Assembly: GCA_037178975.1 (NCBI GenBank) | Contig: JASJZH010000003.1 | Coordinates: 9,052,001-9,116,000, forward strand | Direction: 5' to 3' | Origin: Oscheius tipulae | Taxonomy: Eukaryota > Nematoda > Chromadorea > Rhabditida > Rhabditidae | DNA: 64,000 nt | Shown: positions 29,297 to 40,222 of the stretch, one piece after another | Numbering within the stretch: the first letter of the stretch is position 1 | Layout: each line of letters opens with the position of its first letter | The notes under the pieces: model-generated | The model's input: only the letters and a program-made list of their open reading frames with translations | What the model was told of the DNA's origin: nothing | The model's database searches: none | Program-made: the position numbers and the translations under genes

Positions 29297-29954
29297 GTGA
29301 GGAAAAGAGATTTCGAACCTTCCCTCTTTTTCTGGAAAAAGGACCTAAATTTCGTGGCGGGACCCAGGGGTTTGCACTTTGCGCGCGAGCTGCACAGTTT
29401 TTGCTGCCATTACGGAAACGCCCTGAATTCCTTGCAGGCCGTTTTACCTTCAAATTTTCAGTTTTTTGACGTATTTTTTAGTATTCCAGTTGTAGAAGAA
29501 AACTCCCTTTCGTTGTAGAAGCCAAACTAGACATAAAAAATGGTGTAAGTTGCCAGATTTAGGGCAAATAGCTGTCCAAAAAGTTCTTTCCTTGATTTAT
29601 CAGCATTTCCTTTTCTATTTTTCTGTCTCTCTGCTTATATCTCATGCCTTCGACCAGGAAATGCATTTCAAAATGTTTTGCAACCAAATTTCCTATTAAA
29701 ATTTTAAACAAACCGTTAATAAGAAACTCGCAAGGACGATTCCTTTCAGTTTCTTCGTTCCTTTTCTGTGGTGGATTTCGTCCTGTGGCAGAAACAAGCC
29801 TTCCGTATCGATGTAAAAGTAAAAGTATGCGTCGCAAACTCTGTATTTCCCTGAGAATGTCGCTAAACTGGATATAATCGACCTTGTCGTAATCTTTCTT
29901 AGTTTATTATCTTTTCTCCACCTCCAAATCTACTTCTAAATTCTCTTTTTTTAG
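29297..29954 (+). repeat. Duplicated rpn-3 5' flank, copy 1
   Basis: Closely matches 35296-35815 in the same orientation, including TTTCGTGGCGGGACCC, the TTTGCRYTTTGCGCGCGAGC block and the run into the rpn-3 start codon. Copy 1 carries about 160 bp (29703-29862) absent from copy 2. Both probably contain the rpn-3 promoter and trans-splice acceptor (TTTTTTTAG before the ATG). Confidence 0.85.
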
Positions 29955-30750
29955 ATGGCCGACAAGAAAGACACAAATATGGAGTTCGACGAGCCGGAGC
30001 GGATATCGAAGGTACCTTTTTAGACTATTTGAGGCAAAAAAGATACCCATATTCAGAAATCAAGGAGCTTTAAGGCTGACATGTCTCCTGGGGCCCTCAC
30101 TTGGTAATTTTGAGCCAGCAACAACGATCTGGCCCGGTTCCTCTACTACCAGGGCCGAATCCGGGCCCTGCAGCTCGACTACACTGCCGCGACTGCCTTC
30201 TTCATGAATGTATGGTCTATTCATCGTTTTTTGAGCTAAGAAATGAAGTTTAGGCTCTGAGAAAAGCCCCCCAGGAGGCTGCAATCGGATTCAAGCAGAA
30301 CGCCCAGAAGTGGGTCGTTGTTATCAATCTGCTCCAGGGAGAGATTCCCGAACGCTCCATCTTCCGTCAGCCAATCTTCCGCAAGTATCTGGCGCCATAT
30401 TTGGAGCTTACTCAGGGTATTTCGAGCTAATTTTATCCGAATCTTTTTTGCTCTTCCCGCCTTTTTGGATCGGGATATTTGGAGCATAAAAAGGCATGAG
30501 AAAGCGTCCTAAGGTGCTTACAGGTTCCCAAATTGGGCGGTTCTTGTTTTCTCTCAAAAACTGCAGTTTTCAGCCGTCCACCTCGGAGATCTGACTCTCT
30601 TCAACAAGGTCCTCAACCAGTACTCTGCCGTCTACGAGAAGGACGAGACTCTTACCCTGATTATCCTGTCTATATGTTTTTCCCGTGGACTCGCAGTAAA
30701 TTTTTTCTTTTTTGGATGTATGACAGGACCTGGATCTTGTTCCTTTGATA
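29955..30750 (+). pseudogene. Gutted rpn-3 copy immediately upstream of mrpl-32
   Basis: The ATG and first codons (MADKKDTNMEFDEPER) match intact rpn-3 at 35816. Sequence equivalent to 35.96-36.94 kb is missing, and homology resumes at 30116 with the AGCAACAACGATCTGG exon. The next exon and its introns are nearly identical to 36.94-37.42 kb. A second deletion joins ACCCTGATT (equivalent to 37418) to 3'-UTR sequence (equivalent to 37915). The proteasome subunit cannot be made. Homology stops about 45 bp before the mrpl-32 ATG, so the remnant keeps the position of an upstream cistron. Confidence 0.88.
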
Positions 30751-30793
30751 CTGAAGAAATTAGCAATAGAAAACGAGTAGAAAAAATACCAAG

Positions 30794-32532
30794 ATGATGC
30801 GAATGGTCTCGCGACGGCTGAAGAGCATCGTGGACGAGATGCTCAGTGGCAGATCTTCCAACTTTCCGCCTCTAGGTTGGTTTTGTGCCCATTTTTTGAT
30901 CCATATTGGATCAAAATGTGTTAGAAAGACTTTTAACTGAGTATTGGATCCGAGAGTATGTCCGAGTATCAGGTTATTTTGGTCGAAACCTGTCCGTTTT
31001 TCAGACTTGTTGCTCAAATTTAGCATAAAACGTGAGCCTTCTTATTTCTCCAAAAAATGGCCAGCTCTTTCCTGTTTCTCTGTAGCGGAAACTTCATATC
31101 TCTTTTAGTGTTTCTTTGCCGAAAGCCCCGCCTCGCTGTATGCTCCTATTGTCCCCCCAATTGAAGTCGAAAAAGTTTTTTTTACAGTATTCTATCGGTA
31201 ATTTCGCTGGGTCAAGACAAGAGGCGGCGAGGCCGCCGTAAACGGTAGTATGACCTACTCTTCTTGTCTCATTCCTGTTCTGTCCAGCTTATTAGTTCTC
31301 CCCTGGATTCTATATAAATTTCTCCAACATTTTGGATCGTTTCTTTGCTCCTGCCACCTCTATTTTATTGCTTCCATCCATATCCTTTCTTGTGTTTTCG
31401 AAACTCTTCGCAATTATTTTCCATCTCTTCTTCCCTTTCAAATCTTTGCGCTCCTCAACCATGTTAATAACTCCTCTATTTTTATTTGTTCATTATTAAT
31501 GGTCTTATTGTTGTTTTCGATCTGTTTCCGGTATTCTTCGCCACTTATTATCCAACTGTAACGCTGACCACAGGGCCTTTTTCAAACGTTCTTTTCATTC
31601 TGTCGCCGATCCTTGCTGTTACAGTTAGGTGCTTGCCCATGCTGCTTCTTTGTCACTCTATTTCGCCTCAGTCACCGACTATACTGTTTTTGAAGTCTAA
31701 TCATGTCATGGCCGAACAGCTTCTAGCCAAATTACTTGTATCTCTGTTTATGGTATTATTTCAGCTCTGGCCCCATGCCTAGCTCCAGTCTCCGGCAGCC
31801 AGCAGGCGGCTTCCAGCTATGGCGTCTCCGACATCCTGAACGATATGCGCACACTGCTCGGAGTGCCGAAATACAGGACGAGTAAACGTTAGCCTCTATA
31901 TACTCCAGACCAAAAGATGCATTTCAGCTAAGAAAGTCACGAGGAAGTTCTCCTACACGCGGCTTCTCTCCCCGGTCGAGGATCTCGTCACGTGTCAGTC
32001 CTGTGGTTCACAGCATCAAGCTACAACAATCTGTGGGAGCTGCTATAGCAAGGTGGTTTTTTCCATCCTCTTGGTCTAATACATGTTTTGTAGGTTCGCG
32101 AGCTGACAAACGAGATCAAGAAGAAGATGATGGACTACAATCCGTACAAAGGGGACAGGAATGACAAGCAGGTGAGCAATATATTTCGTACCAATCTGAT
32201 GGTCTTGCTTTTGCAGATTTTCGTGAAGTTCAACGACGACGAGCTCGACAGTGGGGTCGTTATGGGCAAGAGAGTGATCGAGATGGAGAAGGAACGCCCG
32301 ACCTGGTTCAAGAAGGTTGTTCGATAGTGAACTTTTTTTATCTTGCGTAGCACATTTTTCTCGTAGATAAAACGTATTCTTTCAAGTCGATCAGCAAAGT
32401 ATAACATTTATAGGCCGACATACCACTTTGATGATAACTAGTCAACTCCTTTCCCCATTCAAGATTCGTCTTACTTTCAAACCGAACCAGCCACCTGCCA
32501 CGGCTGGCGCCGTCGTTCTGGTTAAAAGTTAG
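30794..32532 (+). CDS. mrpl-32: Mitochondrial large-subunit ribosomal protein bL32m
   Basis: Structural protein of the mitochondrial 54S/39S ribosomal subunit; in yeast and mammals bL32m matures through the m-AAA protease. The start is MMRMVSRRLKSIVDEMLSG, basic like a targeting sequence. The zinc ribbon CQSCGSQHQATTICGSC gives the C-x2-C...C-x2-C set. Downstream are VRELTNEIKKKMMDYNPY and FVKFNDDELDSGVVMG. The exons are 30794-30875, one from 31765, and four more. The first intron is 0.9 kb and T-rich. The C-terminus is uncertain: the exon ending PTWFKK either reads on to a TAG at 32328 or splices to a final exon ending at 32532. It lies just after the rpn-3 remnant and may depend on that promoter. 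Confidence 0.88.
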
Positions 32533-32719
32533 GAGTGTCGAAGAGTCAAGCTTGAGGGCAATCGGAAGAATTTGTTGACCGGCACCTTTACGTAGTAGAC
32601 AGACTCATCTTTTATTTTTTCTCGCAGCTATTTATCCGGGTTCCTTTTCTCGCTTCTCCCCAGAATTCAGGCTCACTGATCATCTATCTCCACAGGCCAA
32701 CTGGACCCCTTTTTTGTTT

Positions 32720-33866
32720 GTGTTTTGTTGCTCCCGTCATAGTAGCTCAACTAGCTGGGAACATACGAATGGGCCGAAGTAAGAGGGAGGGACGGGAAGG
32801 ACCAGGCAGGTGGACAAAAGGGAATAGGAACTGGGCAAAGTTTAAAGGAATCAGGTTATAACTGTCATTCTCTCTCTAGAAACGATAGCATTACTTTGAT
32901 AGGAAGTAGGGCCGAGGGATGAGAAATGAGTACAAAAGATAGGAAGTTGGTTCAAAGCATTCAAAGATTAAAAAAAAGTGGGTTCAAGGAACGGGAGGTG
33001 GGGTCAAAGAGTAGGAAGCGGATTTAAATGGTTAGTAGTGGTCTTTAGCAATAGATTTACTGGAGAAAAGACGAGGCAGGTACGCCCGAAAATATTAGAA
33101 ATAAAAAATTTAGTGTAAAATGCCCAAAAGTCTGTGTGTGTGTCTGTCTGTCTGTCCGAAGCTCTATTTACCCATTTGTCACATACTTTGCGAGTGACAG
33201 CAATTGCTCTTTGCAAGTCAAATCAGTTTGGGAGTCTCTGAGAGAACGTTACTTCTGTCAGGGTAGCCCTGAAAGCATCTACCTGTCACGAGCCCCAATG
33301 AGGCATCAGCCAAACTTGTTTTTATATATTTTTTCTTTTTTTCTTGTAATTTTACAGCAAATCCTTTTGTGGACTAATTCATAAAAATGAAAATTTCTTT
33401 TTTAGAGAAATATCTTGTACAAGTTAGGCCGCCGCCCCTTCGGGGCGGTAGCCTAACTTGTTGCGCACCTTGAGGCATATCTACCTTGTCCTTTCCCCAG
33501 CAAAAACGATTGCTAATGACCATTTCTAATCAGTGAAACCCACTTCCCACTCTTTGACTCCACTTTCTATCCCTCAAACCCACTTCCCTTTCACTCTTTG
33601 AACCCATTTTTCCGATTTCTCGACCCAACTGCCTGTCCAAGTATTGCTATCGTCCCTGGGGAGCACAATGACAGTTATATCCTTGCCCGGTTTCTATTCC
33701 CTTCTGTCTGCCTGTACTGGTCCTTTCCTCCCACTTCAACCTGTCCGCATTCCCTTCAATCGAGGTACCGTGACAGGAGCAACGTTCTCCCAAAGAAGGT
33801 ATCTCTCGAACTGACTTGACTTGCCAACAATTAGTGTGCGCACAAAATAGTGCACACTAATTGGCA
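32720..33866. repeat. Large diverged fold-back (inverted) repeat
   Basis: The left arm (about 32725-33110) and right arm (about 33460-33800) are inverted relatives. For example, GGAAAGGACCAG...AGAAGGGAATAG, TATAACTGTCATT, CGATAGCA and GGGTTCAAAG occur in the same order once the right arm is complemented. Near the centre is a hairpin at 33419-33461 (ACAAGTTAGGC...GCCTAACTTGT around a TTCG loop). A second hairpin at 33821-33866 pairs TTAGTGTGC...GCACACTAA. A fragment of the arm end recurs at 33240-33270, so the structure is partly rearranged. No transposase frame is present. Confidence 0.75.
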
Positions 33867-34105
33867 ATATTGGCTTCAGACAGACAGACAGACAGAGACG
33901 CGAGGACAATTTAAAATAGATCTGCTCCCGGAAAGTTTTTTTTTTTTTTGCAAAGGATGAGTCTTGTAGATAGATCACAGATTTTCCTACCAATACAAGC
34001 AACGCTTCGATATTCAAAGGTCGTCTTTTTGTATTGAAAAGAGCCTTTTGTAGTCAAAAAAAAGGTCTAGGTTAAAGAAACACTAATGGTGTTGGTCACA
34101 AGAAA

Positions 34106-35260
34106 TGATTCAGACTTCTGCCGAATCCTCCACTCGACTGCGTCGCAGATGCAAATATCTCAGCGCTTTCGTAGATGACTACACTCAATGTCTACGGGTA
34201 TCTAGCAAAGAAAATGGCCTAGAGATCTGTATTAGGTCAGAGATACATACAACTCTTGAAATTTAATTGTTGTTTTTCAGCTGGAAATATTTGCGTACAA
34301 GGAAATCGAAGATCTCACGTGTTGGTCCAGTTCTACCCAAGGCCATATTATTTCGAAACAACCATGTTTCTGAACAAAAATAATTTCTGGCTTTTGAACG
34401 ACGTCACCTATACATGACAGCGAGAAGTGCTGACCAGGATAGAAAGAGTCCACTGTTCTAAATTATCCAATGTTAGCAAAATCTAAACCAGCAAGCAGTG
34501 GAACTTTTGTACAGAACAATCAAATTTCCTGTTATCGATTTTTTCTATGAAGATACTGTTTACGTAGGCAAGTAAAGGTAGGTTCAGTCGCTATTTTTCT
34601 GGACGTGAATAGTATAGCAATATTCTTCTTTGAAGCTATCTGGATCGGGAAAGGAAACTTTGGCGAGAGATTCTATTGGCTGTCAAATGACTTCGATCTA
34701 TACATGTTGATCAGTGTGAGTGTTATTTTCTACAGTGACAGTTAATTTTCTAGTTTTCTTAACTTCGGTATCGACCTCAATTTCTGCGCTTTTTTAGTAC
34801 CAGGACTGGTTGCATGGCTGTTTAAGAATCGTCTAGGTTTTCTACGCAGGAAGACATGTAATGGCTCAATATGTATGCCATACTGAAACATTCTTTAAAA
34901 AAGGGATGCAGAGCGATCTTCTTCTTTTTCATTACGTAACGAACTATAACAGCGTAGGCTCAATATCTGATGTGATCGAAGAATTGTTTTCAGCGAAGAG
35001 ATGTTTGTGGGACGAACATCGATACTGGAAATGTTGAGAATATTCTCCTGTTTCTTAAGGAGATACTCATTAGTGGAAACAGTTTAGTAGCTAACTTGTC
35101 TGGCCTCTACGACAAGTGGATTGCCTACCAAGAAGAAGATTTCTTTTTGCCGACTTCCAGTCTCTTTGGCTCCTATAACTTTTGTACTCCCACCAATTCA
35201 ATAAAACTGTTCAAGATTTTTGCCCAATTAGTAGTCACTCTATACCCTGTACAGTAACCC
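34106..35260 (+). CDS. Unrecognised gene of many small exons
   Basis: No exon here is long enough to stand out, but coherent frames join across short introns. The last exon (about 35000-35257) encodes 80-plus open codons ending LVVTLYPVQ. It follows a phase-0 intron of about 40 nt (GTAGGC...TTTTCAG) after an exon reading SDLLLFHYVTNYNS. Earlier exons read RTIKFPVIDFFYEDTVYVG (acceptor at about 34490) and FFEAIWIGKGNFGERFYW, which ends at a strong GTGAGT near 34713. The start is probably ATG at 34106 (MIQTSAESSTRLRRRCKY). One in-frame TAG near 34835 is unexplained unless an acceptor lies there. The product is aromatic-rich with no domain I know. It could also be a recent pseudogene. Confidence 0.5.
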
Positions 35261-35295
35261 GGCAAAGAAATTTTTGTAAGAGAGACATCGCGAGA

Positions 35296-35815
35296 GTGAG
35301 GAAAAGACATTTCGAACCCTCCCTACTTTTTTTTTCTTTTTAAGGAAAAGGATCCCCTAATTTCGTGGCGGGTCCCGGGGGTTTGCATTTTGCGCGCGAG
35401 CTGCACAGTTTTTGCTGTCATCACGGAAACGCCCAGAATTCCTCGCAGCCCGTTTTACCTTCAAATTTTCATTGTTTTGACGCAGTTTTTAGTATTCCAG
35501 TTGTAGAAGAAAACTCCCTTTCGTTGTAGAAGCCAAACTAGACATAAAAAATGGTGTAAGTTGCCAGATTTAGGGCAAATAGCTGTCCGAAAAGTTCTTT
35601 CCTTGATTTATCAGCATTTCCTTTTCTATTTTTCTGTCTCTCTGCTTATATCTCATGCCTTCGACCAGGAAATGCATTTCAAAATGTTTTGCAACCAAAT
35701 TTCCTATTAAAATTTCTTTTCTTTTCGCTAAACTGGATATAATCGACCTTGTCGTAATCTTTCTTAGTTTATTATCTTTTCTCTATTTCTACCTCCAAAT
35801 ACTCTTTTTTTTTAG
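35296..35815 (+). promoter_or_regulatory. rpn-3 5' flank, copy 2 of the duplication
   Basis: Matches 29297-29954 closely. It contains TTTCGTGGCGGGTCCC, a block with GCGCGCGAGCTGCACAG, and a long pyrimidine tract ending TTTTTTTAG directly at the rpn-3 ATG. Confidence 0.6.
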
Positions 35816-37893
35816 ATGGCCGACAAGAAAGACACAAAAATGGAGGTCGACGAGCCGAAGAAGGAGGAACCTAAGCTGGCAGAGAAGGATCTGAAGGCCC
35901 TGGCCGTAGAAGGTACCCCTTCGATTTCGCGCGGAAACAATTTATTTATAGAGATCAAGGAGCACTGTATTGCCCTGGAGAAGGGCGAACATCACACGTG
36001 GGGCCGCCTGATGCAGAATCTTCACCAGACGAGAAAGCAGCTGCATCCGGAGATTTTTACCGAAAGTATCGAGTGGCCGCTGGCAATGAATCCGCAAGTG
36101 AAGCAGTATTTTGCAAAGTATGGTTCTTCTGGCTCCTCTTCGCAACAGCTGCCTATGGAAGTCGACCAGAAGACGGCCAAGTCTGACAAAGTCGGTGAAT
36201 TGTATAAGCTGTCCTTTTAGGTCTCCTAATGTGCGTCGCAAGACGGGAACCCAGGAAGGCGATGTGTATATGATGCTGCTGGCGGCTCTTTACTATTTCG
36301 ACCGAGGAATGCTGAAGGAGGCCAAGGAAGGCATCATGATGGTCATTAGCAAAAGTGAGCATTATTTCTTGGCTTTCTAGCGGAAATTGGCCATGAGAAG
36401 AGCCGGTGTCTCTGTCAAGATGACATTGGGAATCTGTAAAACGGTTTCTGACAGTCTGTCATCCTTCTGTCCAGGCATGCACGAGAACCAGTCTGTCCAA
36501 AGTTTTTACGCAACTCCGTTTACGGTCGGAGGCCCCCTCTTTAAAAATGATGGTGATACTGAAAGTAATGGGAAGTATCTTTTGACTAAAAATCATATTT
36601 TGCCCACGATAAACTTCCCTAAATGCTCATTTTTTCAGTTGACGAGATGGACCGGCCTCACCTGGACGTCGTCACGGCCAAGGGACTCTATTACTTTGCC
36701 CTTATCGCCGAGAAGGAGGGCAATCTGTACGAGTTGAGAAGGTTTTCATCCCCTGTACCACCAAAACAAACAGCCAATTTTAGTGTTCTGAACAGTCGTC
36801 TCCGCACGGCCACTCTGCGCCATCTGGATGAGTCACAGGCCGTCCTGATCAACACGCTGCTGCGGCTCTACATCATCAATAGGCAGTACGAGGCAGCTGC
36901 GAAGCTCGTCTCGAAGGTTCGTTTCCCCGAGGGGGCTAGCAACAACGATCTGGCCCGGTTCCTCTACTACCAGGGCCGAATCCGGGCCCTGCAGCTCGAC
37001 TACACTGCCGCGGCTGCCTTCTTCATGAATGTATGGTCTATTCATCGTTTTTTGGGCTAAGAAATGAAGTTTAGGCTCTGAGAAAAGCCCCCCAGGAGGC
37101 TGCAATCGGATTCAAGCAGAACGCCCAGAAGTGGGTCGTTGTTATCAATCTGCTCCAGGGAGAGATTCCCGAACGCTCCATCTTCCGTCAGCCAATCTTC
37201 CGCAAGTGTCTGGCGCCATATTTGGAACTTACTCAAGGTATTTTTCGAGCTAATTTTATCCGAATGTCTTTTGCTCTTCCCGCCTTTTTAGTTCGGGAAG
37301 TTTTCTTTAAAAAACGATGCAATTTTCAGCCGTCCGCCTCGGAGATCTGGCTCTCTTCAACAAAGTCCTCAACCAGTACTCTGCCGTCTACGAGAAGGAC
37401 GAGACCCTGACCCTGATTGTCCGTCTCCGTCAGAATGTCATCAAGACGGCCGTCAAGCAGATCTCTGTCGCCTATTCGCGCATCACCATCAAGGTATAGC
37501 TCTTTTTCCGCTTAAAAAAAAGCATATTAATGTGGATTTTAGGACATTGCCAGGAAGCTGCAGCTGCAGAGCGAGGTCGACACCGAGTACATGGTAGCCA
37601 AGGCTATCGCAGATGGGGCCATCGATGCCTCGATTACCTGTGACACCAAAGACGGCTTGCGCTACATGCAGAGCTCGGAGACTGCCGATATCTACCGTAC
37701 CACGGAGCCGCAGCTGCACTTCGACACGCGCATCAAGTACTGCTTGGATTTGCACAATCACGCCGTCAAGGCGCTTCGCTATCCGCCGAAGAACAAGATA
37801 GAGGTGGAGACAATTGAGGCGCAGCGGGAACGCGAGCAGCAGGAGCTCGAATTTGCCAAGGAGCTCGCCGAGGACGACGATGATGACTTCTAA
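35816..37893 (+). CDS. rpn-3: 26S proteasome regulatory subunit Rpn3 / PSMD3
   Basis: A lid subunit of the 19S regulatory particle. The N-terminus is [20 protein letters not shown]. Helical repeats follow ([55 protein letters not shown]), then a PCI domain ([58 protein letters not shown]) and the acidic C-terminus [10 protein letters not shown]. It is about 490 residues, normal for the family apart from a compact N-terminal third. There are about nine exons with mostly 30-60 nt introns. It is the intact partner of the remnant at 29955-30750, and in the shared exons the two are nearly identical. Confidence 0.95.
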
Positions 37894-38272
37894 ATGTGTG
37901 GCCGGTTTTTATCCTCTGTCTATATTTTCCCCGTGGACTCGCAGTAAATTATTCCCTTTTTTGGATGTATGACAGGGCCTGGATCATGTTCTTTCTGTCC
38001 TGTCCAATGTTCCAAAGGCGTGGTGTGGGTCGGGTTCAGATATGCAGGTCGTTGCCGGCCAAAAAAGAATGCAAAACAGGTTATAGATGTGTCTCCATGT
38101 AACTTTTGTTTTACCTTTAGCCACCGAAATCTGTATTCAAGTAGTTCTTTTGTTTTTAAATTAGGCTCCCGAAATTTGTCTTTACGGCCGGATTGGGCCC
38201 AGTAACTAGAGCCAGATGACCTTCACTAAACTTGTTGAGTCTCCCCGCCCTCTCCTTCTTATTCTAAGCCAA
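37894..38272. other. rpn-3 3' flank
   Basis: The first 100 bp match sequence between the rpn-3 remnant and mrpl-32 (30663-30746), so this is former intercistronic or 3'-UTR sequence. No gene was seen. Confidence 0.5.
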
Positions 38273-39255
38273 ATGCTGCGCCTTTTCATCCTGGCAGCCG
38301 TGTTTGCATCGTAAGAAGGATCTATTTTCTGGAAACGTTTGTCAGAATCACGTGTACGTGTGTCATACTGAACTGTCCTTCGATTAGCCAGTCTCCAACC
38401 ATCTCCTGCACGAACTGCAGCGATTGCCACTCAAGGGCCAGGTGATTTTATGCCATTTTTTCCTTTAAAAAAATACAGATTTTGTGTGACGGGATCAAAA
38501 AATTCCTGTGGATGCTCCCCTTCTATTCCTGTAGCCTGTTCACGTTCGAGTTTGTCGAATTCCACACAGGCAACGTATTGTTTTTTGCCAGGTTTCTATT
38601 TTTTTTCACAGAAAAAGACTAATTTTTTTCTATAAACCATCCCACTTCCTCCACCAACAGTCCGCCCTGAAGGAACAGCAGCTCTTTCTGTCGTCGTGAG
38701 TCGTTTCTTTGCTCAATCCAACCGACAGCCATCACATCTCTTCCTCTTGGCTCATTTCTTCACGCCGGTGAGTCAAAACATGCCAAAAACTAATCAAAAC
38801 TGCTCAGAAAAATGCCTTCTGTCGTGATCTTCACTCGATCCAGGCACAGCGACGAGGTGAACGTGAATGTTTCTTCCGCATACGTCTAGCTATGCCTGGA
38901 ATCGATTACAGGACTGAGGATGTGAGTCCTTTTGGTCTCTCCATCTGCAGCATCTGGAAGCTGTTAAGGGCAACTAAAACACTTTCAGCACTACTATTAT
39001 GACGATGGGACTGATCTCGAGACCAACTTCTCGGTGGAAATGTTTGAAGAAGCACAGGAGGTCTCCTTCTGGATCGAGGTGACTCTACAGCATACGGAGC
39101 AGATTGCCAGCGGGAATGCCACTTTCAGCACGGTTGCTCGGTCTCATCCTGTGAAACATCTGCTACCAGGTTGTTGACGGTAGAAAAATGGGTAAAGACA
39201 AGAGATTTCAGGCAATTCGTCCACGAGTACCATTGCAAATACCAAGAAACAGTGA
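38273..39255 (+). CDS. Secreted protein with Cys-rich N-terminal region, family unknown
   Basis: MLRLFILAAVFAS at 38273 is a convincing signal peptide. Eight exons chain in frame. A Cys-rich segment follows (ISCTNCSDCHSRARFCV, SCGCSPSIPVACS, ending near ATYCFLPG). Then come linker exons, a segment with two Cys (KNAFCRDLH, RGERECFFRIRLAMPG), and an acidic, N-glycosylatable tail (DDGTDLETNFSVEMFEE, GNATFS, GNSSTSTIANTKKQ). It is probably extracellular. I recognise no family; the Cys spacing resembles small nematode secreted proteins in general. An alternative frame through exons 2-3 is also open, so the N-terminal half is less certain than the last two exons. Confidence 0.6.
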
Positions 39256-40222
39256 TGGTCTGATAAACGAATGTTTTTTTTTTCTATTCTTTGGAGTTTT
39301 TGGGGCTAGGCGGTGACTTGTTCTATCTATTCTAGTACGAATATAATGCAGACATGTGAAAGGCGAAAAAGGATAACAGGTAGAGCAGAAATGTTACTTT
39401 CGGGAAGAAACATCAGTGATTTCGGTTCTTCAAAACCTTTGAACATACGGAAGAAGTTCTTGTAGGTAGGTCTTATTAGAGGGATGCTGTCATTATGGGG
39501 TGGATGGGTGGACAGCCGAACGCGTTTTTGAATCGGTCTTCCCTCAAGTCGCCTTTTTCGGTGCTTTACGCACATTTTTTTTTGAGTTCTAAGAATCTTT
39601 AATCGACTTAGCGTCGAAAGCTACCCTAGAAATGTGGACTTCGACGTCAATTTTGATTTGAAAAAGCGTTCGGCCGTCCACTCATAATGAGAGGAGCAGA
39701 AATATTACTTTCGGGAACCTTTAGAGGGACACTGACATGGCGGATGCATGGGTGCACGGCGGAATGCGTTTTCAAATTGGGTCCCGCGACGAACTTTTCC
39801 TGAAAATCAATCTTTAATGGAGAAAATTGAGGAAACGCTGCTCTTCCCCTTTCCCATAATGTGTGAAAAGCACCGAGAATGCGACTTGAATGAAGTTCGT
39901 CACCTGACCAACCTTTTCATTTTTTTTAATTGCTTGTTTCTGTTCACTCTTTTTGGCAGTACCCGTGTTTTTTCATATGTTCAAACTTCTTCATTTTATC
40001 TTCTAAAAGTTCCGCTCTAGGCTAGAAAAATGGGGAAGAGCCTAAATTTAAAGGTCTCTGGGTCTGATGGGTAGACCCTGTTCTTGGAGCGACGTTTTCT
40101 TGGCCAACTGCCCAGTTGGCCGATTCCATGCAATTCTGGCATCGGATTCTTGTTTTCACTGGTTTTTCTTGTCATTTCTTTCTTGTTTCTTCTTTCCTTG
40201 CTCAAAATAGCAATTTATCAGG
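39256..40222. other. Intergenic gap with fold-back repeat
   Basis: Between the secreted-protein gene and ufm-1. Most of it is the repeat at 39380-39900. GGGTCCCGCGACGAAC, a variant of the recurrent motif, is at about 39779. The last bases, CAATTTATCAGG, precede the ufm-1 ATG. Confidence 0.45.
39380..39900. repeat. Direct plus inverted repeat block
   Basis: GAGCAGAAATRTTACTTTCGGGAA and the following TTAGAGGGA...GGATG.ATGGGTG.AC.GC.GAA.GCGTTTT occur at about 39384 and again at about 39693 in direct orientation. The outer part is inverted: AAGTCGCCTTTTTCGGTGC at about 39546 pairs with GCACCGAGAATGCGACTT at about 39870. It is a rearranged palindromic element with no coding capacity. Confidence 0.6.

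Noticed and set aside
31250-31782. Hydrophobic open frames
   Set aside because: They lie inside the T-rich first intron of mrpl-32; pyrimidine richness explains the apparent membrane-like peptides.
34640-34710. IGKGNFGE resembling a kinase glycine loop
   Set aside because: No VAIK lysine, HRD or DFG motifs follow in any frame; treated as coincidence within the unrecognised gene.
38206-38430. Minus-strand 74-codon frame
   Set aside because: Antisense to the first exons of the secreted-protein gene; no start context or partner exons.
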